Positions 29,291-37,844 of a DNA stretch of 64,000 bases are shown here, in pieces. Each line of letters starts with the position of its first letter. Within the stretch, counting starts at the first letter, position 1. The stretch is from Streptomyces sp. H27-H1 (GTDB lineage Bacteria; Actinomycetota; Actinomycetes; Streptomycetales; Streptomycetaceae), in contig NZ_JAPNLJ010000005.1 of NCBI RefSeq assembly GCF_026627445.1, forward strand, positions 216,849 through 280,848, given 5' to 3'. Position numbers and translations under genes: made by a program. Below the pieces are notes generated by a model. That model was not told the origin of the DNA. It ran no database searches and was given only the letters and a program-made list of their open reading frames with translations.

Positions 29291-30076
29291 ATGGGGCTGT
29301 CCATGTCCGGAGCCGCGTTGCGGGCCGGCGTACTGGAAGCGATCGTGCTCGGCGGGCATCTCCTGCTCTACCCGACCGGAGTACTGCCGGAGCGGTCCGC
29401 CGCCGCCCCGCACGAGCGCGGGCACGAGCGCGGGCGCGAGCGCCCGCCGGTGCTCCTGCTCCACGGGTTCACCGACAACCGCTCGGTCTTCGTCCTGCTG
29501 CGCCGCGCCCTGGGGGCCTGCGGCCGGCGGCAGGTGGAGACCTACAACTACTCCCCCTTCACCCGCGACCTGCGCGTCACCGCCCGGCACCTCGCCCGCC
29601 GCGTCGAGGATCTGTGCGAGCGCACGGGGCAGGACCGGGTGGATCTGGTGGGGCACAGCCTCGGCGGACTGGTCGGCCGCTACTACGTCCAGCGCCTCGG
29701 CGGCGACACGCGCGTCCGCACGCTCGTCACGCTCGGGACCCCGCATTCGGGTACCCGCGTGGCCCCCTTCATGGACGCGCACCCCCTGGTCCGGCAGATG
29801 CGCCCGGATTCCGAGGTGCTCACCGAGCTGCGCGCGCCCGCGCCGGGCTGCCGAACCCGATGCGTGGCGTTCTGGAGCGAGTTCGACGAGCTGATGGACC
29901 CGGCCGGGACGGCCCGTATCGAACACCCGGACCTGCTCGTGGAGAACGTACAGGTCACAGGTATCGGACATCTCGCCCTGCCCGCGCACCCCACGGTCAT
30001 CGCGGCGGTCCGGCGCACCCTCGACGGACCCGCGCCGATCGCACGCCCGCACCCCGGCGCCGCTTCCGTCGCTTGA
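29291..30076 (+). CDS. alpha/beta hydrolase (lipase/esterase)
   Basis: A 261-residue esterase. It has the oxyanion motif [11 protein letters not shown], the nucleophile elbow [15 protein letters not shown] (Ser in GHSLG), an Asp candidate in [11 protein letters not shown], and the catalytic His in [11 protein letters not shown]. It begins at the ATG at 29291. An N-terminal hydrophobic segment ([18 protein letters not shown]) suggests membrane attachment or export. It is divergent from icmB. The substrate is unknown, but the fold and motifs indicate lipase class. Confidence 0.85.
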   Translation: MGLSMSGAALRAGVLEAIVLGGHLLLYPTGVLPERSAAAPHERGHERGRERPPVLLLHGFTDNRSVFVLLRRALGACGRRQVETYNYSPFTRDLRVTARHLARRVEDLCERTGQDRVDLVGHSLGGLVGRYYVQRLGGDTRVRTLVTLGTPHSGTRVAPFMDAHPLVRQMRPDSEVLTELRAPAPGCRTRCVAFWSEFDELMDPAGTARIEHPDLLVENVQVTGIGHLALPAHPTVIAAVRRTLDGPAPIARPHPGAASVA

Positions 30077-30339
30077 CCGGCAACCGATCGGCATCCCCAC
30101 CGGCACTCCAACCGGCACTCCAACCGCCACTCCAGTCGAACACGTTTCGAACTCAAGGCCAAGGGTCGGTTTTCAGGGGGCCGAAAGACGGCTGAATGCC
30201 CGGTTCCGCTGAGGACAAATCCCGCCGAAGATTGTCGTTGCGTGTAACCGCCGGGTACAGTCACGCCACTGCTCTCCTCCGAGGACCCCACATTCCTCGG
30301 CCACCCAGGCCCCCCGCTGCCGAGGCGAAAGAGAAGTTG
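30077..30339. other. intergenic region with 12-bp tandem repeats before M23 peptidase gene
   Basis: About 260 bp without a gene. The 5' part holds repeats of CCGGCACTCCAA (about 30098-30130, almost three copies). I see no ydaO-type cyclic di-AMP riboswitch, although cell-wall hydrolase genes of this group often have one. Confidence 0.6.
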
Positions 30340-31818
30340 GTGAACGACCGCCCCACGTCGGGCCAGTACCCCGATTTCGGGTATGACGGCCTCTCCACCA
30401 CCACTTTCGCTGGCGGTTCAGGGTTCACACCCTATGAAACGCAGGGTCAGGGCTACAACTACGGCGCCGCCTACGGTTCTTACGACACCGGCTCGTACGA
30501 CACCACGGCTTGGACCGCCCCCCAGAACGGCTACCCCCAGCAGCCCGTAGACGGCTACGACGGCTATCTCGCGTCCGTCCCCGTCCAGGGCGGTGTCTCC
30601 CTGGACTACCAGGCCACCGCCTTCGGATACGACACCTCCGCCGAGCAGACCGGCCACTGGTCGGTCCCGGGCTACGGGACCGAGACCGGCACCTACGACG
30701 CCACCGCCTGGAACACGGCCTCCGAGCAGACCTACGCGTATGCCGGTTACGAGCAGCAGGGACAGGTCCACGGCCAGGTCCCGGCTCAGGAGCAGGCCCC
30801 GGAGCCGGCCCAGGAGCAGCAGTACGCCTACGACTACGGGTACGAGGCCTACGCCGAGACCTCGCCCGAGGCGGCCTACACCGAGACCGCTGTCTTCGAG
30901 TTCCTCCCCGCCGACGGCACGGATGCCGAGGTGCACGAGCTCCCCACCCAGGCCATGCCCGTCACCCCGGCCGCACCGGCCGAGCCGCGCCCCTCGCGCC
31001 GCGCCGGCTCCAGGTCCGCTTCCGGGTCCGGCTCCAAGTCCGTCGCCAAGGCGAGCGCCGGCAAGGCCGGTGCCAACACCCGCCGCCGTTCCCCGGCCAA
31101 GCGTTCCGCGCTGCTGACCGTGGCCGTTCCCTCGGCGTGCGTGATGGGCGTCGCGGGTGTCGCCGCCGCCTCCGTGGGCGGCCTCACCGGTACGGAGAAG
31201 CCGTCCGAGGAGACCACCACCCTGGCCGCGCCCGACCCGGCCTCCATCAAGCCGGTCGCGGCGAACAGCAAGCTCGACACGCAGCTCACCGCCCTCAGCG
31301 CCGACGCCGGCGACTTCGCGGACCGTGCGAGCCGCACCCAGGAACGCATCGACCTGCGCCTGCGCCAGGACGAGGAGAAGAAGAAGAAGGCGGAGGAGGC
31401 GGCGGCCAAGGAAGCGGCCCGCCCCAAGTTCGCCCTCCCCGTCTCCCGGCACGGCCTCAGCGCCGGCTTCGGCCAGGCGGGCGTCAACTGGATGTCCGTG
31501 CACACCGGCATCGACTTCCCGGTGGGCTACGGGACTTCGGTCATGGCCGCCACCGACGGCACCGTGCGCAGCCAGTTCAACAGCGCCTACGGCAACATGG
31601 TGATACTGACCGCGCCCGACGGTACCGAGACCTGGTACTGCCACCTCAGCAGCGCCAAGATCCGGTCCGGCAAGGTCAAGGCCGGCGATGTGATCGCGTA
31701 CTCCGGCGACACCGGCAACTCCACCGGCCCGCACCTCCACTTCGAGGTGAGGCCGGGCGGCGGCTCTCCCGTCGACCCCCAGGCGTGGCTGCGCGCCCAC
31801 GGCCTGAACCCGAACTAG
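30340..31818 (+). CDS. secreted or anchored M23 peptidoglycan endopeptidase
   Basis: A 492-residue protein. Residues 1-225 are a Tyr/Gly/Gln/Glu-rich tail with many YxxY-like units (for example YNYGAAYG). A Lys/Arg-rich segment (RRRSPAKRS) and a transmembrane or signal-anchor helix follow at about 248-272 (LLTVAVPSACVMGVAG), then a charged coil (about 300-365). The M23 domain is from residue about 370, with the zinc motif HTGIDFPVG (His, Asp) and HLHFEV. It should cleave peptidoglycan cross-bridges outside the membrane. The GTG at 30340 begins the frame directly after weak GAGAAG. A TTG one codon earlier is possible. Confidence 0.85.
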   Translation: MNDRPTSGQYPDFGYDGLSTTTFAGGSGFTPYETQGQGYNYGAAYGSYDTGSYDTTAWTAPQNGYPQQPVDGYDGYLASVPVQGGVSLDYQATAFGYDTSAEQTGHWSVPGYGTETGTYDATAWNTASEQTYAYAGYEQQGQVHGQVPAQEQAPEPAQEQQYAYDYGYEAYAETSPEAAYTETAVFEFLPADGTDAEVHELPTQAMPVTPAAPAEPRPSRRAGSRSASGSGSKSVAKASAGKAGANTRRRSPAKRSALLTVAVPSACVMGVAGVAAASVGGLTGTEKPSEETTTLAAPDPASIKPVAANSKLDTQLTALSADAGDFADRASRTQERIDLRLRQDEEKKKKAEEAAAKEAARPKFALPVSRHGLSAGFGQAGVNWMSVHTGIDFPVGYGTSVMAATDGTVRSQFNSAYGNMVILTAPDGTETWYCHLSSAKIRSGKVKAGDVIAYSGDTGNSTGPHLHFEVRPGGGSPVDPQAWLRAHGLNPN

Positions 31819-31836
31819 CACCGAGAACCGAGCGCC

Positions 31837-31854
31837 CCGGGCGGCGTCGCCCGG
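31837..31854. terminator. short hairpin between M23 gene and pcrA
   Basis: CCGGGCG-GCGT-CGCCCGG (arms 31837-31843 and 31848-31854) sits between two convergent genes, 19 bp past the first stop and 81 bp from the pcrA stop. It is short (7 bp), so only a weak terminator call. Confidence 0.4.
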
Positions 31855-31934
31855 CCCGGGCCGCAGCCGGCCCCGGCCCGACCGCCCCGCGGGTCACGCG
31901 GTCCCGAAGTCCCACGGCCCCGAAGTCCCGCGCG

Positions 31935-34475
31935 CTACAGCTTCTGCACCGGCGCGTACCGCAGCAGGAGCCGCTTCGGCTTCTCGTCCCCGAAGTCGAT
32001 GGTGGCCTGCGCGTCCGCGCCCGCTCCCCTGACCTCCATGACCGTGCCGAGCCCGAACTGGTCGTGCGTGACCCGGTCCCCGACCACCAGCGCGATGACC
32101 GGCTTGTCGGAGGCCCGCCGCGTGGCGAACCCGGACGGGCCCGACTTCGTACGCGACGAGGACAGGAAGGACTCCGGCGAGGTGCCGAACGAGGACTTCG
32201 ACCCGCCCGAGCCCCCGGACCCGTACCCCGAGCCCGAGGTCCGCATCGGGCCCGCCGGCTTCTGCGCCGCGCCCGTCCGCTTCCACTGCAGGTACTCGGC
32301 CGGGATCTCTTCCAGGAACCGCGACGGCGGGTTGTACGAGGGGGTGCCCCAGGCGCTGCGCATCGAGGAGCGGGTCAGGTACAGCCGCTCGCGCGCCCGG
32401 GTGATGCCGACGTAGGCGAGGCGCCGCTCCTCCTCCAGTTCCTTGGTCTGGCCCAGCGCGCGCATGTGCGGGAAGACCCCGTCCTCCATGCCGGTCAGGA
32501 AGACCACCGGGAATTCGAGGCCCTTGGCGGTGTGCAGGGTCATCAGGGTGATGACCCCGTTGCCGTCGGTGTCCTCGTCCGGGATCTGGTCGGAGTCGGC
32601 AACAAGCGCGACCTGCTCCAGGAACTCCGCGAGGGTTCCTGGGCCCACCGGCGGGGCGCCGTTCTCGGCGGCCTCCGCCGCAGCCGCTTCCCGCGCCTGC
32701 TCGAACTCGAGTGCCACGGCGGCGAGTTCCTGGAGGTTCTCGATGCGCGTCTCGTCCTGCGGGTCGGTCGACGCCTGGAGTTCGGCGAGGTAGCCCGTCC
32801 GCTCCAGGACCGCTTCCAGGACCACCGCCGGGCCGGCGCCCGAGTCGACGATGGTGCGGAGCTCCTCCATCAGCACGTTGAAGCGCTTGACGGCGTTGGT
32901 CGAGCGGGCGGCCATGCCGAAGGCCTCGTCGACCCGGCGCAGCGCCTGCGGGAAGGTGATCTTCTCGCGCATGCCGAGTGCGTCGATCATCGCTTCCGCG
33001 CGCTCGCCGATACCGCGCTTGGGTACGTTCAGGATCCGCCTGAGCGGAACGTTGTCCTCGGGATTCGACAGGACGCGCAGGTACGCGAGGACGTCGCGGA
33101 CCTCCTTGCGCTCGTAGAACCGGACGCCGCCGACGACCTTGTAGGGCAGTCCGACGCGGATGAAGATCTCCTCGAACACGCGGGACTGGGCGTTGGTCCG
33201 GTAGAAGATCGCGACGTCGCCGGCCTTCGCGTCGCCCGCGTCCGTCAGCCGGTCGATCTCGTCGGCGATGAACTGCGCCTCGTCGTGCTCGGTGTCCGCG
33301 ACGTAGCCGGTGATGCCGGCCCCGCTGCCGGCCTCGGTCCACAGGTTCTTCGCGCGGCGGTTCTCGTTGCGCTCGATGACCGCGTTGGCCGCGGACAGGA
33401 TCGTCTGGGTGGAGCGGTAGTTCTGCTCCAGCAGGATCGTCGTGGCGTCCGCGTAGTCCTCTTCGAACTGGAGGATGTTGCGGATGGTCGCGCCGCGGAA
33501 GGCGTAGATCGACTGGTCGGCGTCACCCACGACGCACAGCTCGGCGGGGGGCAGGTCCGGGTAGCCGGTGCCGACCAGCTCCCGCACCAGCGTGTACTGG
33601 GCGTGGTTGGTGTCCTGGTACTCGTCGACCAGCACGTGCCGGAAGCGGCGCCGGTAGTGCTCCGCGACGTCCGGGAACGCCTGGAGCAGGTGGACCGCGG
33701 TCATGATGATGTCGTCGAAGTCGAGGGCGTTGGCCTCGCGCAGCCGCCCCTGGTACATCGCGTACGCCTGGGCGAGGGTCTTCTCGAAACCGTCGACAGC
33801 CTGCCCGGCGAAGGCGTCCTCGTCGATGAGCTCGTTCTTCAGGTTCGAGATCTTGGCGCTGAAGGCCTTCGGCGGGAACTTCTTCGGGTCCAGGTCCAGG
33901 TCGCGGCAGACGAGCGCCATCAGGCGCTTCGAGTCGGCCGCGTCGTAGATCGAGAAGGACGAGGTGAAACCGAGCCGCTTCGACTCGCGGCGCAGGATGC
34001 GGACGCACGCGCTGTGGAAGGTGGAGACCCACATGGCGTTCGCGCGCGGGCCGACCAGGCCCTCGACACGCTCCTTCATCTCACCGGCGGCCTTGTTGGT
34101 GAAGGTGATCGCCAGGATCTGGCCGGGGTGCACCCCGCGGGCGCCCAGCAGGTGGCCGATGCGGTGCGTGAGCACGCGCGTCTTGCCGGATCCGGCGCCG
34201 GCGACGATGAGCAGCGGGGAGCCCGCGTGCACCACGGCGGCGCGCTGCTCCGCATTCAGCCCGTGCAGGAGCGCGACCGGGTCGATGACGGGCCTGGGGG
34301 CGCCGTCCCGGTAGTACGCGTCCCCGCGCCCCCCACTGCCGTCGGCCACGTCGAACCGGCCCCCGAAGAGGTCGTCCGCGTCCGCCTCGGGGGCGGCGTG
34401 GTCCTCGGGCGGCGGTGGGACCTCTTCGGAGGAGGAGAGGTCGGCCAGGAAGCTGTCGTCAAAGAGGCTGCTCAT
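31935..34475 (-). CDS. pcrA: UvrD/PcrA-type DNA helicase
   Basis: An 846-residue superfamily 1A helicase. It has Walker A AGAGSGKT (about 92-99), the motif TFTNKAAGEMK, and Walker B DEYQDTNHAQ. Motif III GDADQSIYAFRGA follows, with motif IV EQNYRSTQ and motifs V and VI with TLHTAKGLEF and VGITRARERLYL. A Glu/Asp/Pro-rich N-terminus of 70 residues and a C-terminal Gly/Ser-rich linker leading to the Tudor-like end (VTHDQFGLGTVMEV) match actinobacterial PcrA/UvrD1. It unwinds DNA in repair and replication restart. The ATG at 34473-34475 fits. No ORF extension upstream is needed. Confidence 0.95.
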   Translation of the reverse strand: MSSLFDDSFLADLSSSEEVPPPPEDHAAPEADADDLFGGRFDVADGSGGRGDAYYRDGAPRPVIDPVALLHGLNAEQRAAVVHAGSPLLIVAGAGSGKTRVLTHRIGHLLGARGVHPGQILAITFTNKAAGEMKERVEGLVGPRANAMWVSTFHSACVRILRRESKRLGFTSSFSIYDAADSKRLMALVCRDLDLDPKKFPPKAFSAKISNLKNELIDEDAFAGQAVDGFEKTLAQAYAMYQGRLREANALDFDDIIMTAVHLLQAFPDVAEHYRRRFRHVLVDEYQDTNHAQYTLVRELVGTGYPDLPPAELCVVGDADQSIYAFRGATIRNILQFEEDYADATTILLEQNYRSTQTILSAANAVIERNENRRAKNLWTEAGSGAGITGYVADTEHDEAQFIADEIDRLTDAGDAKAGDVAIFYRTNAQSRVFEEIFIRVGLPYKVVGGVRFYERKEVRDVLAYLRVLSNPEDNVPLRRILNVPKRGIGERAEAMIDALGMREKITFPQALRRVDEAFGMAARSTNAVKRFNVLMEELRTIVDSGAGPAVVLEAVLERTGYLAELQASTDPQDETRIENLQELAAVALEFEQAREAAAAEAAENGAPPVGPGTLAEFLEQVALVADSDQIPDEDTDGNGVITLMTLHTAKGLEFPVVFLTGMEDGVFPHMRALGQTKELEEERRLAYVGITRARERLYLTRSSMRSAWGTPSYNPPSRFLEEIPAEYLQWKRTGAAQKPAGPMRTSGSGYGSGGSGGSKSSFGTSPESFLSSSRTKSGPSGFATRRASDKPVIALVVGDRVTHDQFGLGTVMEVRGAGADAQATIDFGDEKPKRLLLRYAPVQKL

Positions 34476-34624
34476 CGCATTGACGAGTTTAGAGGGCGGG
34501 ACCGACAGCCGGTCCCGCCCTCGGAAAATTGGGCGGCATATGCCCTGCGGACCGTGCCCGCCCCCTTCCTGGGCGCCCCCTCCACCGCTAGCGTGCTCCG
34601 CCAACCGGAAGGAGGTGCCGGCCC

Positions 34625-34924
34625 GTGTCCACGTACGGATTCCCCTCGTCCCACCCCTCCCCCCACCACCGCCAGCCGCGCACCCGAAGACATCCGAACG
34701 CCCCCGCCGCGGTCGTCACGACCGCGGCACTGTCCTCCTTGGGGCTGCTCCTCCCCCACCAGGCCGCGGCGGCGCCCGCCGCGCCCCGCCCCTCGGTGGA
34801 GGAGGTACGGACCCGCGTGGACGAGCTGCACCGGCAGGCGCAGGTCGAGGGGTATTTTTCGAAGCGGGACGGCTACGACGGCAACGTGGTCGTCTTCGCC
34901 CGCCCGACCGCGGTCCGCGGATAG
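34625..34924 (+). CDS. short secreted protein, possible remnant of a NlpC/P60 gene
   Basis: A 99-residue product from a GTG start. After a basic stretch (TRRHPN) comes a signal-peptide-like segment (AAVVTTAALSSLGLLLPHQAAAA), then PSVEEVRTRVDELHRQAQ. That resembles the start of the coiled N-terminus of the C40 hydrolase 0.5 kb away. It stops after a Tyr/Asp-rich tail (YFSKRDGYDG) with no catalytic domain. It may be a true small exported protein or the N-terminal leftover of a second peptidoglycan hydrolase. The AT-richer tail (GTATTTTTC) differs from its neighbours. Confidence 0.55.
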   Translation: MSTYGFPSSHPSPHHRQPRTRRHPNAPAAVVTTAALSSLGLLLPHQAAAAPAAPRPSVEEVRTRVDELHRQAQVEGYFSKRDGYDGNVVVFARPTAVRG

Positions 34925-34945
34925 CCACCACCTACGCTCGACGCC

Positions 34946-35299
34946 ATGAACGTACTCGTCAGCGTCTTCCTCGGCCTGCACATCATCGGGATCGCCTCGC
35001 TGCTCGGCGGCTTCCTGACCCAGATGAAGGCGATGAGCGCCGGCACCGCCCGCTTCGTGCCCGCGATGCTGCACGGCGCGCTGACCATGCTCGTCACCGG
35101 TGTCCTGCTGGTCGGCTTCCGCGAGATGGACGGCAGCGCCGTCAACAACATCAAGATCGGCGTGAAGCTCGCGATCCTGTTCGTGGTCCTGGCGATCGTC
35201 TACGTCAAGCGCGACGAGGAGCACGTGGAGAAGGCCCTGTTCGGGGCGGTCGGCGGACTGACCGTGGTCAATATCTTCATCGCCGTTCTCTGGCACTGA
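34946..35299 (+). CDS. small four-helix integral membrane protein
   Basis: A 117-residue protein with four hydrophobic helices (about 3-25, 40-62, 71-92, 97-116). A charged loop sits between helices 3 and 4 (VKRDEEHVEK). The ATG at 34946 begins MNVLVSVFLGLHIIGIASLL. It is 21 bp after the small secreted protein's stop. Conserved small membrane proteins of this size are common in actinomycetes. No function is known. Confidence 0.7.
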   Translation: MNVLVSVFLGLHIIGIASLLGGFLTQMKAMSAGTARFVPAMLHGALTMLVTGVLLVGFREMDGSAVNNIKIGVKLAILFVVLAIVYVKRDEEHVEKALFGAVGGLTVVNIFIAVLWH

Positions 35300-35439
35300 C
35301 ACCGGACGGCCATGGATGGACGCCCGACCAGCCAGGTCCGGTCGCGTCCGGCCACTTTCGATCATCTCGACATCTGACCGTTACCTTCGGGTCTAACGTC
35401 CTCCTCCAAGCACCGACGGAGGAAGGACGTGAGGCCCTC

Positions 35440-36507
35440 GTGGCCAGTCATCGAAAGCCCAGGCAGCGCCCGCTCTCAGGCGGCACGGCACGGAGCAGCG
35501 TACGTACCACCGCCGCCACCCTCGCCCTCGCGGGCGCTGCCACCGCCACCGCGTTCGAAGGCACCTCGCACGCCGATCCGCAGCCGACTCCCTCGCAGGT
35601 GAAGGCGGAGATGGACCGGCTCTACGAGGAGGCCGAAGCCGCGACGGACCAGTACAACGGGGCGAAGGAGAAGGCCGACGAGGCGCAGCGCGCACTCGGC
35701 GGGCTGCGGGACGAGACCGCCCGCAAGACCGACCAGCTCAACACGGCCCGCAGTGCGCTCGGTTCGCTGGCCGCCACCCAGTACCGCAGCGGCACGCTGG
35801 GCGCCGCCGTACAGCTGGCGATGTCCGCCGATCCGCAGGAGTACCTGGACCGGGCCGCCCTCATCACCCGAGCCGGGAACCGCAACGCGGCCGAGATCTC
35901 GTCCGTGCGGCGGGGGCTCGAGGAGGTCGGAGAGCTCAAGGAGCAGGCCGCCGGACGCCTCGCCGACCTGCGCGCCCGGCAGGGCGAACTAGCGGGCCAC
36001 AAGGCCGAGATCGAGGGGAAGCTGACGGCCGCGCGGCGGCTGCTGGCCAAGCTGACGGCCGAGGAACGGGCGGCCTACGAGGCGCAGTCGGCCGGCCCCG
36101 CCCCGAGCGGCCCCGCCCGCAGCGGCCCCGCCACCCAGGCTCCGCCGCCCTCCGACGGCTCGCGCGCGGCCCGCGCGGTGGCGTTCGCGTACGGGGCGAT
36201 CGGCAAGCCGTACGTGTGGGGGTCGACGGGCCCGGGATCGTTCGACTGCTCGGGCCTGACCCAGGCGGCCTGGCGGGCGGCCGGGGTGTCGCTGCCGCGC
36301 ACCACCTACACGCAGATCAATGCGGGACAGCGGATCTCGCGCGACGCGCTGGCCCCCGGCGACCTGGTGTTCTTCTACTCCGGCGTCACGCACGTCGGCA
36401 TGTACATCGGCAACGGCCAGATGATCCACGCCCCGCGGCCCGGATCCACGGTCCGCGTCGCGCCGGTGGACTCGATGCCCTGGGCAGGAGCCTCCCGGCC
36501 CGCCTGA
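35440..36507 (+). CDS. C40 (NlpC/P60) peptidoglycan hydrolase
   Basis: A 355-residue exported hydrolase. A signal peptide at about 15-45 ends near the Ala run (LALAGAATATAFEG). Residues 50-215 form a long coiled coil (EMDRLYEEAEAATDQYNG). Residues about 235-355 form the NlpC/P60 domain with catalytic Cys in FDCSGLTQAAW, His in THVGMYIG and the third polar residue His in QMIHAPRPG. It should hydrolyse D-Glu-meso-DAP-type bonds. The GTG at 35440 follows GGAGGAAGG. The coiled coil regulates access, as in RipA-like enzymes. Confidence 0.92.
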   Translation: MASHRKPRQRPLSGGTARSSVRTTAATLALAGAATATAFEGTSHADPQPTPSQVKAEMDRLYEEAEAATDQYNGAKEKADEAQRALGGLRDETARKTDQLNTARSALGSLAATQYRSGTLGAAVQLAMSADPQEYLDRAALITRAGNRNAAEISSVRRGLEEVGELKEQAAGRLADLRARQGELAGHKAEIEGKLTAARRLLAKLTAEERAAYEAQSAGPAPSGPARSGPATQAPPPSDGSRAARAVAFAYGAIGKPYVWGSTGPGSFDCSGLTQAAWRAAGVSLPRTTYTQINAGQRISRDALAPGDLVFFYSGVTHVGMYIGNGQMIHAPRPGSTVRVAPVDSMPWAGASRPA

Positions 36508-36544
36508 GCGCACGCCCGGTTCCGGGCCGGGGCCCCGGCCGCGC

Positions 36545-37065
36545 CACGGGTTCTTGACCGCCTTGCTCAACCACTCGAAGGTCTGCGGCAGTTGCTTGGA
36601 CCACGCGCCGAGGTTGTGTCCTCCGGGCACCTCCTCCGCGTGCACCTGCGTCGGGCTCTGCCCGAGGGGCCTTGAGGTCCAGGGCGGACAGGTAGCCGTC
36701 CTGTTCGGACCCCGACATCCGAGCACGCTCTTCAGGTGGTGCGCGAGGCGCTTCCGCGGGTCCTGGGCGACCAGCGAGGAGGGTTCCCGGCCCGGATCGT
36801 TGTAGCCGGACAGGGAAACGCCCGCGCTGCAGCGGTCGGGGTGCGCGATTGCCCCAGGAGGTGTAGAAGTCCATCTCGCGGTTCATCCCGGTGAAGACCA
36901 GCGCGATGGCGGTGACCTGGGTGAACACCACCATCGAGGCGCGGGTGGCGACGCGCACGGCGGCCGGGCCGCGAGCCCTGCTCCACAGCAGCAGGGGGAG
37001 GAGGACCGCGACGGCGCGGTCAGCACGATCGCCGTGGCGAAGAAGGGGGTCCCGGTCAAGCTCAT
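36545..37065 (-). pseudogene. decayed esterase-family gene
   Basis: Fragments of a membrane-anchored putative esterase (alpha/beta hydrolase, mycolyltransferase-like) are spread over several reading frames. The ATG at 37063-37065 starts MSLTGTPFFATAIVLTA, then the frame shifts near 37019 into VAVLLPLLLWSRARGP. It reads on to TGMNREMDFYTSWG, after which a large block including the nucleophile Ser is missing. AHPDRCSAGVSLSGYNDPG, then SGSEQDGYLSALDLK, then VHAEEVPGGHNLGAWSKQL appear in different frames, ending near 36545. At least three frame breaks plus an internal deletion are needed. No intact product is possible. Confidence 0.75.
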
Positions 37066-37148
37066 CACGGCATGGAAGAGGGCCGTGCCCGGCGCCCCGG
37101 GCGACCGGGGCGCCTGCGGCCTCCATCACATCGCCGCCCCGGCCGTGG

Positions 37149-37844
37149 TCAGATCAGCCGGCGGGCCGTCGCCCAGCGGGTCAGCTCGTGGCGGTTGGAC
37201 AGCTGGAGCTTGCGCAGTACCGCCGAGACGTGGGATTCCACCGTCTTGACCGAGATGAAGAGCTGCTTGGCGATCTCCTTGTACGCGTACCCGCGCGCGA
37301 TCAGCCGCAGCACCTCGCGCTCGCGCTGGGTGAGGCGGTCGAGGTCCTCGTCCACCGGCGGGGCATCCGTCGAGGCGAAGGCGTCGAGCACGAAGCCCGC
37401 CAGCCGCGGCGAGAACACCGCGTCCCCGTCCTGGACGCGGAAGACCGAATCCACCAGGTCCGTGCCGGTGATCGTCTTGGTGACATAGCCGCGGGCGCCG
37501 CCCCGGATGACCCCGATGACGTCCTCGGCGGCGTCCGACACGGACAGCGCCAGGAACCGTACCGGGTCCTCGACCGCGCCCATCAGCGGGGCGCAGCGGC
37601 GCAGCACCTCCACGCCGCCGCCACCGGGCAGGTGCACGTCGAGGAGCACCACCTCGGGCCGGGTGGCGGTGATGACGGTGACGGCCTGGTCCACGTCGGC
37701 CGCCTCTCCGACGACCTCGATGCCGGTCCGCTCGGTCTCGCCGATCTCGGCCTGCACCCCCGTGCGGAACATCCGGTGGTCGTCGACGAGCACCACCCGG
37801 ACCCGCCTGGTCTCGCCGCCGGTGATCGCGCTGTCCTCGGTCAT
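37149..37844 (-). CDS. LuxR-family response regulator
   Basis: A 231-residue protein. The receiver domain has the acidic pair DDHRMFR and phosphoacceptor Asp in LLDVHLPG, with Lys in VTKTITG. The C-terminal LuxR helix-turn-helix (LTQREREVLRLIARGYAYKE, then SVKTVESHVSAVLRKL) binds DNA. The ATG at 37842-37844 overlaps the kinase stop by four bases (ATGA), so it is coupled to the PspC-kinase gene. It probably controls envelope-stress genes, perhaps the divergent PspC gene. Confidence 0.92.
   Translation of the reverse strand: MTEDSAITGGETRRVRVVLVDDHRMFRTGVQAEIGETERTGIEVVGEAADVDQAVTVITATRPEVVLLDVHLPGGGGVEVLRRCAPLMGAVEDPVRFLALSVSDAAEDVIGVIRGGARGYVTKTITGTDLVDSVFRVQDGDAVFSPRLAGFVLDAFASTDAPPVDEDLDRLTQREREVLRLIARGYAYKEIAKQLFISVKTVESHVSAVLRKLQLSNRHELTRWATARRLI

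Noticed and set aside
30077..30339. Possible ydaO-type riboswitch before the M23 peptidase
   Set aside because: None of the conserved core of that riboswitch is visible in the sequence.
35300..35439. Possible ydaO-type riboswitch before the C40 hydrolase
   Set aside because: Too short and no conserved core seen.
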